This document shows, piece after piece, positions 20,251-30,660 of a stretch of DNA of 64,000 nt (positions are counted from its first letter, which is position 1; each line of letters opens with the position of its first letter). Under the pieces are notes generated by a model. It saw nothing but the letters and a program-made list of their open reading frames with translations, had not been told where the DNA came from and did no database searches. The stretch is from positions 13,110,450-13,174,449 of the forward strand of contig NC_134026.1 of assembly GCF_964204645.1 (NCBI RefSeq), written 5' to 3'. The position numbers and the translations under genes are program-made. The DNA comes from Tubulanus polymorphus. Taxonomy: Eukaryota > Nemertea > Palaeonemertea > Tubulaniformes > Tubulanidae.

Positions 20251-20561
20251 TCATCGAATGACATATGATTCATTCAAATTTTGATGGTGTTTTTGTGATT
20301 CGAGATGTCTATTATAATTCCTTTTTACTATAAATTCATTACAAACTTCACATTTTATTTCATCCACATTCATATCATCTAATCGTTCTATTCTTTCATT
20401 TGTATTATCTAGTTTTCAAAATCTATTACATTTTTTATAAGATTTGCAGTTTTTTCATGTCGTGATTTTTGGGATTTATCGATGTATTTTTTACAATATT
20501 GGCAATAATATTGATTTTTATTAACATTATTATTTTCTGGCTGGTGTTCATTCTCCCCCAT
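20251..20561 (-). pseudogene. Polinton right-terminal zinc-finger protein, frameshifted
   Basis: The start at 20561 lies in the right terminal repeat after AGTAATTTTTTTT. The first frame encodes 50 codons with a finger-like YYCQYCKKYIDKSQKSRHEK and stops at 20409-20411. A second open stretch in another frame (about 20375-20251) has CEVCNEFIVKRNYNRHLESQ with the His ligands. Together they suggest a two-finger C2H2 protein of about 100 residues broken by a frameshift. A DNA-binding regulator or terminus-binding protein is possible but not shown. Confidence 0.5.
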
Positions 20562-20645
20562 TAATTAGGAAAAAAAATTACTTGTGGTGATGAGTGGTGT
20601 CTCGACCTTCGACCTCTGGTATGAAACAACACATTTCCTATTACT
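20558..20645. repeat. Right terminal inverted repeat of the Polinton
   Basis: It is the reverse complement of 3429-3515 with few differences and ends CCTATTACT. It contains the promoter motif and start codon of the leftward zinc-finger gene. Confidence 0.85.
20559..20582 (-). promoter_or_regulatory. Poly-T promoter motif in the right terminal repeat
   Basis: AGTAATTTTTTTT followed by CCTAATTAATGGG on the minus strand, mirror image of the motif at 3490-3512. Confidence 0.5.
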
Positions 20646-20651
20646 CGCGTT
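20646..20651. repeat. Right target-site duplication CGCGTT
   Basis: Identical to 3423-3428 and directly outside the right terminal repeat. Confidence 0.85.
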
Positions 20652-20958
20652 TGGTAAAGTCATTATCAAACATGCTCAAGACATGTACGATTATTGTAAT
20701 AACTGCCTTGTACTCAATGATGATTTGACCAAAAGATCTTACATTTACGTGGGTGTCAATGACGGCGATCGTGATAGGCCTCTGGCAAGTTCAGTTAAAA
20801 CAGTAAACGGCAGCAGAAGATTGCATGCATTTCGTAAATGTGGTGATTGGACGCTGTAAGTTCGAGACTTCAGCTGTTTTTGTGATTTCTGTGTAGGTGT
20901 TTCGCAGATTGCGCAACACTGTGTAAATTCCGAGAACGTTGGGGATTTCGCCAAGTGA
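20646..20958 (+). pseudogene. 3' part of the coding sequence interrupted by the Polinton
   Basis: Right after the CGCGTT duplication a forward frame reads GKVIIKHAQDMYDYCNN, then VGVND and HAFRKCGDWTL, hits TAA at 20857-20859, and stays open in the same frame through a Cys-rich stretch (FSCFCDFC) to about 20958. The frame is the one that enters the left insertion site. The features fit the C-terminal half of the FSDG/HGKG family whose first half lies at 3262-3428. The stop shows it is a pseudogene now. Confidence 0.5.
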
Positions 20959-21053
20959 AAACTAAAACGTCACAATGTATGTTTATAATATATCCTTAAT
21001 TCATTCAAGTATCCCTGAGAAAGTCCATTCTTTGTAGGAAAAAAAATTACTTT

Positions 21054-22163
21054 TTTGATGCCTTATAAAACGTTACCATTATGAAACCTAAACAATGTTA
21101 ACCATTCAGCGTCATTTTACAAACGACAACCGTAAATCGATGTGCAAAACGTCACAGGTTTATGTGTACACATACAAGCTATTTGGCAAAATATTATTGA
21201 TAAAGATGTAGAATGGCTCCCTGTGATTATATAATGACGTCTATTTGAACGTCGAAATGTTATATTGCATTGAATATCATGAGAAGACGTATTGTAATAG
21301 TAAAGGATGTATGATTATATCAGTAGCGGCAGGCATAAATAGAAATGATAAGTAAATCGGACTATTCGGTTAAATGGCGGATGTATACACGATTTGGAAG
21401 TCCGATATAAAAGTCAGACCCTGACATGGGGATGCTAGTGGAATGACGAAGCTATCTACGATCTGAGTAGGGCCGGCGTGAATTTCATCGGTGGCTACAA
21501 GCGGTCTATATAAAAACGTGTTAACATATAATTTCAATATTCAAATGTTTTAGAAAATATGTTCGATATAAGGGGTATGCACGTTTCATGAGATTAGCAA
21601 TTTATAATAGCATAGCTGTCATATACGGCTCCGCGTCCATTGATGGCATGTGTATAAGGTGACAATTCAATTCAATACTTTATTGATCCTTATTACATTG
21701 AAATTCCGGGATAAAATTTAAAAAACTTACAAATCTTAAAATAAGAAAATACAAAATACAAGACACACGGTTAATTCATTTAGAATAACATGAATAAGTT
21801 CTTTAAATGACAATGTCTACTTCAACCCAGACTCAAGTCTAGGATATCGAGTGACAGCCAAACCGGGCCCCAGGACCGGGCCGGCTGGCTACACGATATG
21901 CTCAACGTCATGATGAAGCAAACATCCAAAGAACTCTTTCTTCAACCATGGAGGCAATGAAGTTGCAGACCAGCTTAGAGGCAAAAGTGAATCGAAGTCG
22001 GTCACAAGTTGACAATTTTTTTAAAATTAGACCAGTTGAAGACTGTATCATCTACCCAATCGCCAAATCTCATAATTCCCTAATTTCTTAAAACTTCGAT
22101 TTCAAATTTGCAATTCCACATTAGCTTCTCACAGAAATTCTACATTTCTTCGCAGGCGTCAAA
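21054..22163. mobile_element. Non-autonomous DNA transposon (copy 2, complete ends)
   Basis: The element starts TTTGATGCCT and ends AGGCGTCAAA, a 10-bp terminal inverted repeat with one mismatch. Its body is the inverted partner of 13149-14237 and very similar. It is about 1.1 kb without coding capacity. It lies about 400 bases beyond the right end of the Polinton. No clear target duplication was found by eye. Confidence 0.65.
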
Positions 22164-22529
22164 TAATTGATTAAAGTTAATTTTCTTGTTTCTTTTCAGA
22201 CTTCAGTTGAACCTTTGCAGGTCGAAAGCACTGAGTTGAGGTATCTGTGGTCGTCGAAATCCATGTGTCGGCAGCGGAGGAGATATTGCAGTAATATTGT
22301 AACTATTCATTGTATACATTGTATATGAAATCAATCTCAAATAAAGTATACATTTTTCAGGTTGGCGAATATCATGCGGCGTTTTATGATAAAAAGTTTT
22401 ATGTCGGTGGGATTCTTGCTGTTGAAGATAAAACTTCAAACTTCTGATGTAAAATTTTTGCACAGAATGGGCTCTCATTTTGACTGGCCGAAGAGACCAG
22501 ATGTTGAGACCATAAACAGGCGTCTCTTG
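22164..22529. other. Spacer without recognised feature
   Basis: Short overlapping frames on both strands lack domains. I see no repeat boundary other than the neighbouring transposons. Confidence 0.4.
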
Positions 22530-22533
22530 TTAA

Positions 22534-23194
22534 CTCTTTCCTGCCCGCTCCCAGTATGTACCGGGTTCAGGGAACCCGTCCATATTGTCCGGTATATACC
22601 GGGTTGACGTCAGCACTCATTCATTAGCGGCTGTGAGCCATACCAGGCACCGTGCTAGCTAATAATCGTCAGAAAACCATCACACTAGGACGTGCTGCCA
22701 TCTGCAGAATTGTTACAACACTAATTCAAGAGTTTTAGGTGACGTTTTATAAATATAATTGTCGATTGTGGAGCCGTTTTGTGGAGCTGTTATTTCATGT
22801 ATTTCCTGGTTTCTACATCGACACGGACAGCTGTACAGCTATCTTTTTGGTATGTATCGCTAATATACCTTACTGAGTATGCTTGTTTGATGCTTGACAG
22901 TATTTTTTTATGATAATAGCATGATTATTCGGGTGTTCTACGTCCATTTGTGGGCAAAAAATAGGGGTACTTAGTCATATATTTTATTCACAGAGCCTGA
23001 CAGAGGCCTGTGGGAACTGGTGGAATCATGTAGCTTTGGATGTTGCCATTATACCCTGAAAATATCATATACATATTCCAAGTAATAATGTTTTTATAAC
23101 AATTTAGCTGAAAAAGGTTATTTATTTAAATATTGTGAAAAAGTATGTGGGCACAGGATACTGGATATAAATAAAGTATCCGAGCACGAAAGGG
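22534..23194. mobile_element. piggyBac-type MITE
   Basis: TTAA (22530-22533) is followed by CTCTTTCCTGCCCGC. The other end reads GAGCACGAAAGGG followed by TTAA (23195-23198). Ends of the form CCCTTTC with TTAA target sites are the piggyBac signature. The 661-bp body has no coding frame of note; a local inverted repeat around GTACCGGGTTCAGGGAACCCG and TATACCGGG lies near the left end. Confidence 0.6.
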
Positions 23195-23224
23195 TTAAAG
23201 GGCCCTCTGGAGATATGCGGACAC

Positions 23225-23411
23225 TGTCCTGAATTGTGTTTGGCTTATGTGTATGTGGTAATAACTCTGGATTTGGCCTTTATTTCTGTAAGCCTCCTTC
23301 ATGCCTGACCAGGCATTATATTGTGTATGTTAAGTCGTTGAATAAAGTTGAGTCAGTGTTGTACAGAAAATCATATGGGTTAGTTCGTTCCTATCTATAT
23401 ATATTCCTGCA
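23225..23411 (+). repeat. Possible 5' LTR end of the BEL/Pao element
   Basis: The stretch starts TGTCCTGAATTGTG, has AATAAA at about 23341 and lies immediately before gag. A primer-binding-site-like TTGGTCCCTCGAGCC follows at about 23424. No second copy is present in the window to prove the LTR borders. Confidence 0.35.
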
Positions 23412-23447
23412 GAATTTAGGAAATTGGTCCCTCGAGCCTCGAGAACG

Positions 23448-24713
23448 ATGTCAGAGAATAGAAAGCGTGGTGCCCAACTGGGCCATGTTAAAAGGCTTAC
23501 TGATCAAGCAGACGTTCTGGTTAACAGTCAAACCTCGCAAAAACCAGATTTGGAGAAACTACAGAGATTATGCTCTCAGATCAGTGAGAAATTGGCCATC
23601 GTCAGTGACTTAGGCGATGATATTCTGTCAAGTATAGCAGATGACACAACTTACTATTCGAAGGCAACCGAATACGAGATCAAGCTGGAACAATATCGCG
23701 ATCGGATTTTATATTATAATCAGTACCTGAAACGAACTGATCCCGTGTCAGCATCTACCAAGGCTGAACGTCCATCATCAAATCTACCAAAACTTTCATT
23801 ACCAAGATTCAGTGGCAATATCATGGATTGGCAGAATTTCTACGATTCTTTCTGCGCAGCAGTACACAATGTTAAATCTGTTCCGGTTATTCAGAGATTC
23901 CAATATTTGAAGTCGTTATAGGACGATGAAGCAGAATTAAGCATCAGTGGGTTGTCGTTGACGGAATCAAATTATCACACTGCTATGGACATTTTGCATT
24001 CACGATTTGCTCAACCGCATAAGATCATAGACGCCCATATGCAGGCCATCGTTGCATTGAACATTCCGAGTTACTCTGCCTTCGAGTCTTCGTCAATTTC
24101 GCAGGGTCGAATCACATATTCGATCTTTGATAGCTGCCGGTCGCGATGAATCGTGTTTAGGAGATATGCTCATGTCAGTTTTACAGAGTAAACTCCCATC
24201 CAAAATCCGAAAGAATATGTTCGTGAACATGGTAATACATTTTTCACGTTAAAGCAAATTCGTAAATTTATAGCCAAGGAGGTAAATGTCTTAGAAGCAG
24301 GTGTGGGAAGTGAAGATAATTTACACTCCACAATTCTGTTCGCGAGTACAACTGGTCAAGATCGTCATATCGGTTATCGTAAATCGAGCGCATCACAGAA
24401 AGCGAATACAGCAAGGCAGAAATCATGTGTTTTTTGGAAGAGTAATGACCATTTTTCGAGCGACTGTAGAACAGTGTCCACTTATGGCGACCGAATAGCG
24501 TTCATTAAAGCCGAAAATCTGTGTTTCAACTGTTTTGGTCATCATCGTATTGAAGATTGTAGATCCCGTTATTCATGCAAAAAATGTAAGTGCCGACATC
24601 ATATTAGCATATGTCCACCGACTAAACCCGAGAAGACCACCGTGGTAGCACTTTCAGAATGTGATAAGGCGAAGACAATCGCAGCTCAGCTAACGGATGG
24701 AAATACAGCTTAA
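23448..24713 (+). pseudogene. BEL/Pao gag, broken
   Basis: ATG 23448 opens a frame with an N-terminal coiled-coil region, then LPKLSLPRFSG and WQNFYDSFCAAVH, the signature of the gag-like domain of BEL/Pao elements. A TAG at 23919-23921 interrupts it; the same frame continues (SLTESNYHTAMDILHSRF) and is lost again after about 24090. A further open part at 24303-24713 has the zinc-knuckle-like Cys/His region (CFNCFGHHRIEDC, CKKCKCRHH). The gene would encode the nucleic-acid-packaging shell of virus-like particles. Confidence 0.75.
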
Positions 24714-24779
24714 AGAGGTCTTTGGTGGCTTGACCCCTACGTCACAACGAGATTAAGTCTAGCTAATAAACCGCGATCG

Positions 24780-25446
24780 TGCCTATTTCTGGTGGAAATG
24801 CTTCAAGGGACTCTACCGTTTTGCAAGAAGATGGTGCGCAGCGGACCTTTATTTGTCAGTCGGTTGTTGCTGAACTCGGATTAGAGCCAGTTAGTAAGGA
24901 AAAGATTAGTTTGTCTAATATGGGACTAGTGAGAAAAAAGTTACTACATTAGATAAAGTGAAGATCGAAATTCGTTGTACCGATAACAGCGTTATATCGT
25001 TGGAAGCACTCGTGATCCCGAATATTTCAGTGCCTATTCGTGTTTCCGCGAGGAAAAAATTAGAACACTATGACTATTTGCGAGGATTGAAATTAGCTCA
25101 CCCCTTAAACCGCGACGACTTGTTGCGAGGATTGAAATTAGCTCACTTCTTAAACCGCGACGACTTGTTTGACATTACGTTACTGATCGGATCGGACTAC
25201 TATTATGAATTTGTTATGGGTGACCAGATTCGCGATCCGAATAATGAAGGCCCGACCGCCGTTGCAACTAAACTTGGTTACGTAGTTTCTGGTCCGGTCA
25301 CCTCTACGGAACGTGAAGATGCGTCGATATTCAACACGTTAGTCGATCAGCGCGTAGATCTTGATCTTCGTAGATTTTGGGACTTAGAGACAATAGGAAT
25401 TAAAGCGCCAATGGATCGACGGGCAGATGAAACTGGATTATTGTGA
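24780..25446 (+). pseudogene. BEL/Pao protease and linker region, broken
   Basis: Around 24820-24860 one frame reads EDGAQRTFI, a degenerate form of the retropepsin DSGAQ(R/S)SFI active-site motif in which the usual DSGA is altered to EDGA. From 24958 an open frame of 162 aa follows (VIPNISVPI, LLIGSDYYYEF, LGYVVSGPV), typical of the protease-linked domain of BEL/Pao. A 48-bp direct duplication at about 25076-25171 repeats LRGLKLAH..LNRDDL. Breaks lie near 24950 and 25446. Confidence 0.65.
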
Positions 25447-26345
25447 ATCATCTGTGAACTTTGACCTTGTCGAAAATCGCTATGTGGTGCACTTGCCGTG
25501 GAAAGCGGAGCACTCATTGTTGGACAATAACTTCGTGTGTAAGCGTAGAACTATATTGACTATTCATCGGTTGGTAAAAAGCGATACTTTGTCGGATTAC
25601 AATCGACTTATTGCCGAACAAGAAAATCGGGGCTTCATCGAACGAGTTACAGATGCAAAAGTGTCGGACATAAATTCACACTATTTACCACACCACCCCG
25701 TCTATCGTCCGTCGAAGAACACACCTTTACGAATCGTCTATGATTGTAGCTGTAAGTCGCCATAGAATTCTGTTAGTTTAAACGATTGTCTGGACCAGGG
25801 TCCTCGTATGCAAAACGACATCACAGCGATATTGATGCGTTTTCGTCTACACAGTATAGCTATAACATCAGACATTGAGAAAGCGTTCTTGCAAATTTTG
25901 TTGCCAGAAGCAGACAGGAATTTTACGTGTTTTCTGTGGCTCAAAGATTCGAATGATCCTACTAGCGAGTTGATTACGTATAGATTCAGAGTAGTTTTGT
26001 TCGGAGCCAGCAGTTCGCCGTTTATATTAAATGCAACTATCTATAAACCTTTGATGCTACACTCATCACGTATATCTGATATCATCATGAAGAATATTTA
26101 CGTGGATAACGTTATAGTTTCGGTCTGGGATCGATCTATGGCCGAAAAGTTTTACGTCAAGTCTCGTTCAGTAATGAGTGAAGGAGGATTCAACCTACGG
26201 TGCTGGAACAGCAATGATGGGCACATTAAAGAACTAGCGTCTGATGACGGACTGGCAGAATCCGTTACAAAAACGAATGTGTTAGGTCTACATTGGAACA
26301 CTGAAACGGATTTTCTCGCATTAAAACCAGTTCACCAAAATTCCG
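25427..26345 (+). pseudogene. BEL/Pao reverse transcriptase, broken
   Basis: The stretch 25427-25765 contains the HHPVYRPSKNTPLRIVYDCS block that starts the polymerase; it ends in a stop at 25763-25765. Open sequence from 25808 contains SDIEKAFLQI (first catalytic Asp), FGASSSPFILNA and YVDNVIVS. The catalytic YVDD is YVDN, a variant also met in BEL/Pao. The frame ends where the inserted hAT relic begins. Confidence 0.75.
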
Positions 26346-27299
26346 GAATTTAGAAAGGGGGTCCGGAGGCCCTCCCCCAGAAAAAATTTTGCGTTTTTGC
26401 ACCGCCAGAGATGCGTTCTAGAGCGATCTGGGTGGTCTCGGTAACTGTTACTACATTTTCAATATGCGGAGCAGCACCATACGGGACGGATACTTTTCCT
26501 TGTGTCGATGTACTAGCGGCAGTATCACGATCGGCATCTTCCATCTGAAAATACGACGGCAGGCATTCGTTGTGCTTCACACCCCTCGCTGCCTTCTTAT
26601 GCCGCGCGCTATGCGGGTGACGAAGAATATCTTTTTTCTCGCCACTACCATATTTGACCTGGTCTTTACAAACGACGCAGTACGCCACGCCAGCTAAGTT
26701 TAACTTACGAATGTAGTTCGATAAGTAGTCCCCGTTACTGTCCTTACACTCTAGCCAGTGCCAGTTAAATCTATTTTTTATACCGCTGTCAATTGCCTTT
26801 ATATCGGCCGACTCCCGACTGACAATCTTTCCGTGCGTGCCTATTTTGCAGACCGTCCCGCTTGACAGCTGCAGGTAAAAAGAAAGTTACAACGCTGCGT
26901 GCCTCAGGACATAGCACGCACGTGCTAATAATTGAGATGATATTTATTAAATATAATCTTAATTACCACGTGCATCTTCACATTGTTGGCCGTCAGCGGG
27001 ACGATGTACAACGGCGCGTAAAGATTTGACTTTTAATTGGAAATGGCGTCACAACAGTGGCGCTCCGCCTACGCACGCACAGATACCACAACAAGCACAC
27101 GTATATACATTGTAGCAGAACGTCCAGAGACCAAGATAAAATAACACAGAAGCGACGACGAGTACAAGCAAACGAACGCTTTTACGGTCCGTGCCATTAC
27201 TGGTCGCCGCGAGGAATTCTCACCCAATTTCCGGAATTGACATCGGCGATCCTAAATTTCCGGAATTCCGGATATTTCCGGAAAAACTAGCATCTCTGA
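26336..27299 (-). mobile_element. hAT-like relic inserted in BEL/Pao pol
   Basis: The insert splits pol between reverse transcriptase and RNase H. Its right end, read on the minus strand, begins CAGAGATGCTAG. The left end is GC-rich (GGGCCTCCGGACCCCC on the minus strand). A minus-strand frame at 26350-26688 encodes a BED-like finger (YCVVCKDQVKYG, HPHSARHKKA) typical of the N-terminus of hAT proteins. The catalytic part is absent, so it is internally deleted. TTCCGGAA-type repeats cluster near both ends. Confidence 0.55.
26350..26688 (-). pseudogene. BED-finger N-terminal fragment of a hAT protein
   Basis: 112 codons with Cys-X2-Cys and His-X4-5-His spacing (CVVCK, HPHSARH). A low-complexity region follows, and then the terminal repeat is read through. 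No hAT catalytic core or dimerisation motif is present, so it is a fragment. Confidence 0.5.
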
Positions 27300-27302
27300 A
27301 CC

Positions 27303-28613
27303 GTGGAATTAGATAATGACGTTACCAAGCGTATTGTATTACGGCAAGCATCTAAGTTATTCGATCCGTTGGGTTTCACGACCCCGGTAGTAATCAGGGC
27401 GAAACTCTTCATTCAGAAGCTTTGGAAGTTAGATCTAGACTGGGACAATGTTTTGGCGCCGGACTTATGTCGTGAATGGAGTTTCATCGCGCGCGATATA
27501 CAGGAGATTTCCGGTTTATCCGTACCGCGTCAATACTTCTCACATTCTGTGTCAGAGCCGTTCGAACTACATTTATTCGGTGACGCAAGTATATCATGCT
27601 ATGGAGCAGTGGCTGATTTGGTCAATGGAAATAGTTCCGCGTTTATGATAGCTAAAACTCGCGTAGCACCCGTAGCGAAACGACTTACAATTCCACAGCT
27701 GGAATTGTTGGCGGCTCTTGTTGCGGCTAGTCTCAGTCGTCACGTGGTGGCTGAATTAGGAATTCCTGATCTGAACGTTTGCTTATGGAGTGACAGTAGA
27801 GTTGTACTAGCCTGGTTGATTTCAGCGAAATCGCTACCTAGATTCGTATCCAATCGCGTTGTCGAAATTCGGAAATTAACGAATATCGCGAATTGGAATT
27901 ACTGTTGTTCGGGTTCCAATCCTGCAGACATATTAACTAGAGGTACAACAGCGTCTAAATTGATGAGCAGTAAAGACTGGTTAAACGGTCCTAGTTGGAT
28001 TAGCGAGAACAAACTACACGCAGTGAATTTAAATGAAGGGAACAACGAAATCGTAAATGAGAGCGAAACGTGTTTAGTCAACACCTCTGCAGCAGAACTA
28101 CATGAAGTTGAATCTCGTTTACCGGACATAAGCGATTCGATATATATACATTTCTCTACCCTGAAAAGGTTAATGCATATTACAGCCTTAGTATTACGAT
28201 TTATTAACAATTGCAGAAGTAACGTCAAAAATCGAAAATTAGATGTTCTTGGTTCGTGCGAGTTAAAGACTGCGGAATTATATTGGATTAAATTGGTTCA
28301 GAGGCAGCATTACAATGAGCTTATATCGGATATTCGAAACAGCAAGAAAAATCAAACCGTTTCACATTTGAGAATGTACATTGATGAACAAGGTGTCATC
28401 AGAAGTGCCGGTCGTATTCATAATTCAGCGTTAGATACCGAAGCAAAGAACCCAGTATTGATTCCTAAATGTGAGTTTGCAGCTTTGATCGTCAAGGAAT
28501 CACATAGAGCGTGTTTTCATCTGGGAACAAACAATACTATAGCCTTCACATGGACCTATTTCCGCCTTATCACAGGTGCACTCTGCCGCAGTGATTCACC
28601 CATTCATAGATAA
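27303..28613 (+). pseudogene. BEL/Pao RNase H and integrase N-terminus, truncated
   Basis: The 436-codon open frame begins in the connection region (SKLFDPLGFTTPVVI), followed by RNase H with LFGDASISCYGAV, IPQLELLAALVAA, WSDSRVVLAWL and NPADILTRG. It then enters the integrase zinc-binding region (HLRMYIDEQGVIRSAGRI; ESHRACFHLGTN) and ends shortly after. The catalytic integrase core is missing here. This part has no internal stop, in contrast to gag and protease. Confidence 0.8.
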
Positions 28614-30237
28614 TAGCTTTCCCACGGTCTTACTATCGGCATTTTCTAATAATTTAGGGAAATTTTTAAAAAGCGAAATTTCACACTCTGCATTGATAAG
28701 ATTAAAGTATTTATTCGTTTGACCATGGACGTATAAACTAGAAGGACGAAGCACCAGCCTAGTTCAAAGGAATCAACTGTATTTCTGACACACGTTACCA
28801 GCGCTGAGTTAACACTTCACACATCTTGCCTATTGCGTAATTACATCTGGGGAACAATGATATCGACAGCTTTGGCTGTGATTCAGATATATTCGGCTAG
28901 TTCCGACAGAAGATAGTTTTTTTTAACAAGCTAGAAACAACAATTTAATCAATCTATAAAATCAAATATTATATGATTTAAAAGATATTTTGTGTTAAAT
29001 TCTAAATTTCATTGTCTCCAATTTTAAGCTTTACTTAGACCGCAAAAATACCCACACTCAAGAAAGGTATCTGAACGAACAAATATTTTTCTTTATAACA
29101 TCGTTTATTAATTATACAATATGAAAATAAGAAATACAATCAGTAATGTGAATACAATGACTATTAATTTGTTGTTTGTAAATTTGTTATAACATGTGAT
29201 ACTACGTGAGAAATTTTAAGAATGACCCTCCGTCAACAACCATTGTTTGAAATTTCCCGAACCTCATCTGAAAATATAAAATGATTAAACAAAACCATGA
29301 TTTATGATTTTAAAGTTTGTTCATAAAATAGTCTTTTAGCTTGGTATGCATATTATACGTATGTGCAGATTATTCTTATGACTGAAAACTTCAGAACGTT
29401 ACTCCTAGAAAATCCGAAAAATGGAAGGCAGAATTATTAAAACACTTCGATCTTCTAGTCAGAATTTCGACAATTTGGCATCATTTGGCGTTCAAACCAT
29501 GTGGACTAGCTTAAAGATGAGCTCTTTCTTCATTTAAATGCATAATTCAAAAATGGAGGAAAAGAGTGTGACTATGAGAAATTTGGCTTTATATTTACCT
29601 TAACTTATTTACCTTAAAAATGTTACGATGTGCATCGGTCACTTGATGTGCCGTAGATTCGCTAAAAATTGACGTATTTTCGAGAAATTTTCACTAAAAT
29701 GCCAAGCACATGGCCATCTTTATTATTGCAACGACTGCGCATGTCTATTACGCATATAAATAGCATCAATTACGCTTGCCCATTCCTGTAACTCTGTTCC
29801 TGGAAACGAGACGCTAGCCAGTTGCCCGTAATAACGGGCACCTGTTCAGCGCGCACTAGCAAATACAGTGCGAACGGCTGTTATCAGCGGGGCCTTCGAT
29901 TTTATAGCTGGTGCGCCGTCCTTCTAGTTTATGTCCATGGTTTGACAAATTTTCCTCTGAACTCCCACCAACAAGTTATAAATGGCGACACGAAAATGAC
30001 GTCATCGACTCACTACCATCTTATAACCTTCATGACTACGTCATGAAGGTAAAAATAGTGCCGGTTAAAGAATTATAACAGTAGCCTCGCACTCTGTGAC
30101 TGAATGCCACTGTATGACAAAATAGCGCTCCCATACCCCTCCCAAATGACTAGCTGAGGGAGGGTTAAAGAACCACTGGATCTGCGACTGAGTGAAAACT
30201 CAGCGATGCAGTGTTTATTGAACTCTCTGAGGCATCG
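28614..30237. other. No recognised gene
   Basis: Neither strand has a convincing coding frame. A short hairpin TTGCCCGT-AATA-ACGGGCA lies at about 29821-29840. No continuation of the BEL/Pao element was recognised. Confidence 0.4.
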
Positions 30238-30660
30238 TCATAATTCAGCTTCACCGGACATTAGATTTCTACCAATGTCGGAGTATACAGTTGATGGTCG
30301 ACCTCTGCAACTGATGAATCTGCAAAATGCCATCAGAAAATTGTCTGTATCAAAGGAGTAGCTGACCTCTAGGTGTATGGCACGTGTACTTAGACAGGTA
30401 ATCAGTAAACCATATCTGGTACAAACTCCGTAAAAATCGCAAAAGTCAAAGCCGCCCTCGGAAGGAGAAAGATCACCAATACTCGACATACAGAACCCAA
30501 GAAAAAACGAACACGACGAAACTGAAATGGATGATACGAGTGAAGGTGCTGCAAAAACAAGAGGCCCATGGGCCTTGAAACATTGGTATATCATACTATG
30601 GTAAGGTAGCTTTATATCTGCCAGAAATTGTTCTATGACAATATTGATTGGGAGGACCAC
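30238..30660 (-). pseudogene. BEL/Pao integrase core fragment, opposite strand
   Basis: The C-terminal half of this 140-codon frame reads DFYGVCTRYGLLITCLSTRA and then AIHLEV, RFISCRGRPSTVYSDIG, which is the BEL/Pao integrase catalytic core with its first and second Asp (the usual SDNGTN is altered to SDIGRN). The first half is not integrase-like. It lies about 1.6 kb beyond the other element and points the other way, so it belongs to a second insertion or an inverted piece. It contains the palindrome AGGCCCATGGGCCT at 30562-30575. Confidence 0.65.

Larger units (their letters stand above)
3429..20645. mobile_element. Polinton/Maverick (endogenous virus-like element), decayed
   Basis: The 17.2-kb element is bounded by inverted repeats starting AGTAATAGG and ending CCTATTACT, with a perfect 6-bp target duplication. 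It encodes a retroviral-type integrase with chromodomain, an A32-like packaging ATPase, a probable double-jelly-roll capsid protein and a probable minor capsid protein, the hallmark set of Polintons. AT content is much higher than in the flanks. No DNA polymerase B and no adenain-like protease were recognised, although an intein-type endonuclease remains. Several genes carry stops or frameshifts, so the copy is not functional as it stands. Two later transposons, at 13149-14237 and about 16600-19750, account for roughly 4 kb of its length. Confidence 0.9.
23225..28613 (+). mobile_element. BEL/Pao LTR retrotransposon, broken and 3'-truncated
   Basis: A likely LTR end with an AATAAA signal (about 23225-23411) precedes a gag start at 23448. 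Gag, zinc-knuckle, protease, reverse transcriptase, RNase H and the integrase zinc-binding region follow in the BEL/Pao order on the plus strand. The sequence stops matching after the integrase HHCC region, and no 3' LTR was found before 30 kb. Stops and frameshifts occur in gag and pol. An insertion at about 26336-27299 splits pol between reverse transcriptase and RNase H. Confidence 0.8.

Noticed and set aside
13149-22163. The 1.1-kb inverted repeats as long terminal repeats of one large element
   Set aside because: The Polinton ends at 3429 and 20645 have exact terminal repeats and a 6-bp duplication, and the 1.1-kb unit has its own 10-bp ends, so it is a separate small transposon inserted twice.
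22203-22607. Overlapping frames on both strands
   Set aside because: No recognisable motif; overlap with a piggyBac MITE boundary at 22530.
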